A stretch of DNA of 64,000 nucleotides from Litoditis marina. Taxonomy: Eukaryota > Nematoda > Chromadorea > Rhabditida > Rhabditidae. Position numbers and translations under genes: made by a program. The stretch is from the NCBI GenBank assembly GCA_964036275.1, contig OZ038434.1:14993879-15057878 (forward strand). Direction: 5' to 3'. Below are positions 60,301 to 64,000 of this stretch, piece after piece (within the stretch, counting starts at the first letter, position 1; every line of letters begins with the position of its first letter). The notes under the pieces are model-generated. The model saw nothing but the letters and a program-made list of their open reading frames with translations. It ran no database searches and was not told where the DNA came from.

Positions 60301-63300
60301 TGAGCTAACACGGTGGCGGATATGCTCTGAAAACGTATTCATAAAAATATTCAGTTTTGTTCACTGAACAAAATATATTTCTTTCAGGAAAAATTTTGAA
60401 TGCGTTCAGCTTTTGTAAAAATATTTGTAGTTAAAAAATGTATTTGGTTCACAAGTTCTCAGTTTAGCTTCAGCAACATCGTAGGTTCACTCGGTGTCTC
60501 CTACTGATTTACATTCGCAACCGTTCTGTATCCTTCGGACAAAATCCAACATTTTAAAGATAGTCAGAAGGAGATGTTATTCAATAATGTAGAATTACAG
60601 TGTCGATACACACCAACGGCTGCGACATACGGCTAATCTTTCGTTCTATTCAGCCAGATTTAACACTTTGCATTGGGAAAATCGAACCGAGGGAAAATTT
60701 GACAATAAATGTTTTACTCTATACAAAATTATAGAAAATTAGTAAAAAGTGGGGGAACCAACGAATGTGTGAGTTGTGTTTGGTTCGACCTCTATATCAG
60801 CAAAAAGTGAACAATACAAATTGCTGTGATACTGTAGCAGAAGTATTCCGCAAAAATAGAACAATACAAATGTTACACAATGGTTCACAACGCACGCATG
60901 ATATTTCAGAAATTGCCGAAGGGTATTTCATGTGTACTTTGACGACATGCGTGCGTTGTGAACCATTGTGCAACATTTGTATTGTTCTATTTTTGCGGAA
61001 TACTTCTGCTACAGTATCACAGCAATTTGTATTGTTCACTTTTTGCTGATATAGAGGTCGAACCAAACACAACTCACACATTCGTTGGTTCCCCCACTTT
61101 TTACTAATTGTTCTTTTTTTGCTAGTTGTACTCCTACAACTTCATATGTTGCCTATTCACAGAGTGGATCTTGTGAACTCATTATACTATTATGGAAATC
61201 TCAGTTTTGTGTGTGCACGAAGCCGAATGCAGACCATAAAATTGCTCATGTTGTAATATAACGCAGGTTACTGGCTCTGTGACTATCAACAACTGAACAA
61301 AAACGCTAAACGTTCCGATTGACATGTACACCGCTTTTAGCGGGGCGATAAGCGATGGGGATTGGCGCCATTGACAAATCTACAATTAGAGACACCAACT
61401 CACTTACAATATAGCCATTATTTCCAATACCACATCAGAAACCTTCGTTGAAACTTTTTTCATTCCTGCGTCAATTGACACACGCGTCTGGCGCCAGAAT
61501 GAAACGAAATTTTCTAGGTTTTCGAGCTTTCAGTACACACTACATGTGTCAATTACTGATTGGAGCAATATTCAAACTATTCAATTGTAAGTTTCGTGTG
61601 TTTTTGTTTTGGCGCCATTTGGCGTCTGTTCCGAGCCAGACGATAAAATTCGATTTTAAATTTGTGGAGCTTTATTTCACATTGGAATATTCAATATCTG
61701 TTAACTTGAAACAGTTTGATTGACGATAACTGATATTTTTCCAACTTTGGCGCCAATTGGCGCCAGCGCACAGTGCCAACAGAACTTTTTTGATTTTCAG
61801 ATTGAGCATCTTACTTGCCATGTGATAGTTATTTAGTGTACCGAATTTCAGACGATTCCATTGACGCTGTCGTGAGTTTGGGTTTTGGCGCCATCTGGCG
61901 CCTGGTTCGAGCGCCAGAAGAAAAATTTCAGTTTTGGAAAAAGACTTTCACACTTTCCACCAAATTATTCAATTTCTATCAGTGTTCAACATTTTAGTTG
62001 ACGATAAATAGTGTTTTGCCGTTTTTGGCGCCTATTGGCGCCAGCGCCGGGTGCCAATGATGATGTATTCATTTCATATTTGGCGCGACGGGCTAACTTT
62101 TGCATTATAACTCATGTTTCAAATTTCAGCTAAATCGGTTCGGTAGTTTTTCCAATAGTGGTTTTTGGCGCCCATTGGCGCCCGCGCCCGGCGCCAATGA
62201 GGAGCTATACATCTCATATTTGGCGCGACGGGCTAAATTTTGCATTAGAACTCATGTTTCCAATTTCAGCTAAATCGGTTCGATAGTTTTTCCAATAGTC
62301 GTTTTTGGCGCCTATTGGCGCCCGCGCCCGGCGCCAGAGATTACATATACATTTCATACTTGGCGCGACAAGCTAACTTTTGCCATAGAATAGATGTTTC
62401 AAATTTCAGCCAAATTGGTTCGGTAGTTTTTCCACTACGATGCGGACAGAATTCCGTGAGGGAGGAGGGACGAGGGACGAGGGACGAGGGAGGAGGGACG
62501 AGGGACGAATTACGGCGGAACTTTTCAACAACGACACGAGACCGTAACTCAGGCGAAAATAATCCGATTTGGCTGAAATTTTCACACAATGTTCAATTCG
62601 TGATTCTCTAACGTTCTCCCCTCTTAGTTGTCAAAAAAAGAATATGTTTGAAGATTTTTGTTAATTAAAAGGAAAAAACGAGTCCGCAATGGCCAAACCA
62701 AAGACAACTCACGCAGAGCGCTTCGCGCTCCGCGCGATGTATTCATAATTCAAAACATGGCTAACCTTTGTAGTCGAGAATAGGATAGACATTGAATGTT
62801 CTGTCCAGAACTGATGGATGGCCTCATTAGCGAATCCTCCGAATAAATTGACAATGAGTTTACCGTGTTGATAAACTGCAAAAGATGCACCCTCCCTCTC
62901 GAGACCTTGCTCAAAATTTTCCCTGCAAGAAATTATGAAAACCCGAGAGTATATGGTGTGTCTGAATTTTCGCTGTGTGCAAACGCGAATTCGTTTCGTG
63001 CCCTGACAAGTGCCTCGCAGACGCTTTTTGTCCCTGAGTTCGAGTACCACGTAACGTAGTTTATCACTAGACACTACCGTTAGGATTTTTCTCAACAGAT
63101 AGATTAAGTGTTGTACACTCAGTCGCGATTGTGTTGGAAAGATGTTGCGACATCTTTCATTATTATAAATATTATTCTCATCGTTTTCAGCCGAAAATAT
63201 GAACTCAGAATAAACAATTTGATCTCGAATAAACTGATCTGAAATAATAACATTGGGAACTTTTAATATTTATCGCATAGGTTGACTGGCGGAAACGAAC

Positions 63301-63395
63301 CTGAATACTCTTCTGAGATCCTCGAATCGTGGGTCGACTTCTCCTCCCATTGAACTAACCATGACTATCAGCAGGGTTGATAGATACCAACGCAT
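57330..63395 (-). CDS. Secreted beta-lactamase-fold protein (LACT-type serine hydrolase), 410 aa
   Basis: Nine phase-matched exons in transcript order: 63395-63301, 62922-62766, 60326-60189, 59865-59729, 59204-59116, 58870-58750, 58464-58392, 57939-57682, 57494-57330. Signal peptide MRWYLSTLLIVMVSSMGG. The class C beta-lactamase / penicillin-binding fold shows FAVYQHGKLIVNLFGG, the nucleophile motif SxxK (LFSTTK, residues about 80-84), the AW-PGTKAGYHALTIGWL segment, GYGYQFTKNPK and the HSGFGGQ box that replaces KTG. Length and motifs match the nematode LACT family; bacterial lactamase activity is not implied. The substrate is unknown. A 2.0 kb mobile element fills the intron after the SxxK exon. 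An AACAG acceptor lies four bases before the ATG. Confidence 0.92.
58165..58268. repeat. Short palindromic MITE-like element, copy 4
   Basis: GCACAGTCTCGTGAAACATG ... GAATCTACGTGACTATTCAA, same orientation as copy 1. Lies in the intron between exons 58464-58392 and 57939-57682 of the LACT-type gene. Confidence 0.65.
60738..62738 (-). mobile_element. GGCGCC/palindrome element, copy C (Helitron-like ends)
   Basis: It lies in intron 2 of the LACT-type gene. On minus it starts A|TCGCGCGGAGCGCGAAGCGC and ends TTTTTACTAA|T. On plus: 371-bp palindrome (60738-61108), GGCGCC-rich body, three 140-bp units (62022, 62162, 62302), GAGGGAC minisatellite (62456-62507), GC-rich end. Highly similar to copy B, so recently active. 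No open frame for a Rep/helicase, so non-autonomous. Confidence 0.85.
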
Positions 63396-64000
63396 TGACC
63401 TGTTACACAATTCGATAACGAACAAGGAATGCGGTTTGCCTCGAACAATCACATATAACTATCACTTAGTTCTGGTAACACAAGTGACTTCTAACTTTCC
63501 AGCACTGGTATACGCCTCTCGCATAAATTGGTAGAACATCTTAGGTTTATTACTCAATAATGATTGTATCGCACTCTTTTTCACTTTCTTAACATTCACT
63601 TTTAGAACTTCTTTGTATGAATATGAAGTTTCCAGAACAAGAAAAATATGAAACATTTAGCCAACTGCAAGTATCTTGTTCATACACTAATTAAAAGTAC
63701 AGTATTTCTCAGGTCTGCTAACGTAATTATTTACTATGTTCAAAATAATAGGACTGTGAGGAGGTGAACTTCTTGGCGAACCGACTCTTCCCGAACCAAA
63801 ATTGAACCGATTCTTCCCGAACCAGGTGGTTCGTTCAAAACCGAACCAAATTCAGGCTGACAAAAATGGAACCGAACAAATTCAACTGATAAATGCTGAA
63901 TTTGGTTACGTAACGTTTGTTACGTAACGTTTGTTAGGGTTTGGTTTGGTTTCCTGTCGGTTTGTACCCAAGTGGTTCGAATTTTTGACCGAACCAACTG
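63396..64000. repeat. Upstream flank of the LACT-type gene with AACCGAACC repeats
   Basis: 63396-63760 shows nothing beyond an AT-rich promoter-side flank. From 63775 the words CCGAACCAA, GAACCGAAC and their complement GGTTTGGTTT recur at least ten times, and TTACGTAACGTTTG is repeated twice at 63906-63933. It looks like the start of an inverted-repeat element that runs out of the window. Confidence 0.5.

Noticed and set aside
1..64000. CRISPR array or bacterial operon structure
   Set aside because: Genes are intron-rich and the tandem repeats lack spacer-repeat organisation.

Overview
This is eukaryotic genomic DNA, almost certainly from a rhabditid nematode. Coding exons of about 40-250 bp alternate with introns of about 50-1500 bp. 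Splice sites are the nematode type (donor GTGAGT or GTAAGT, acceptor TTTCAG). Several start codons lie a few bases after an acceptor-like site, as expected for spliced-leader trans-splicing. The gene content also fits: two tandem astacin proteases with ShKT domains and a secreted class C beta-lactamase-fold (LACT-type) protein. I built the gene models by hand by joining exons whose reading phases match; every join quoted here keeps an open frame.

Layout. 1-3773 (+): 3' part of an astacin/ShKT metalloprotease. 4340-13333 (+): complete tandem paralogue, 16 exons, 571 aa. 13921-16749 (-): 231-aa four-helix membrane protein. 17208-17536 (-): weak two-exon candidate. 17867-23736: composite DNA-transposon-like block with long terminal inverted repeats and no recognisable coding. 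24390-41935 (+): 39-exon gene for a single-pass REJ/GPS surface protein of about 1848 aa. 42817-48867 (-): 279-aa type I membrane protein. 49253-51817 (-): 124-aa secreted peptide-precursor-like protein made of four 66-nt repeat exons plus a short terminal repeat. 52618-55541 (-): 291-aa protein with a C-terminal cysteine cluster. 57330-63395 (-): 410-aa beta-lactamase-related protein.

Mobile DNA is dense and sits in introns and spacers. The most striking family has three copies (24739-26265, 43383-46089, 60738-62738). Each has a GC-rich TCGCGCG end, a GAGGGAC-type minisatellite, GGCGCC-rich sequence (a 140-bp array in two copies) and a palindrome of about 330-370 bp at the other end. Termini and A/T flanks recall Helitrons. 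All three lie in introns in the sense orientation of the host gene. There are also short palindromic elements, tRNA-derived SINE-like sequences and tandem intronic duplications that copied splice acceptors.

The best candidate for something undescribed is the tandem-exon peptide precursor at 49253-51817. It is invisible to single-frame ORF calling. It encodes repeated LGMRLPN-type units separated by KRR basic sites behind a possible signal peptide. No pathway links the genes; most products appear secreted or membrane-bound.
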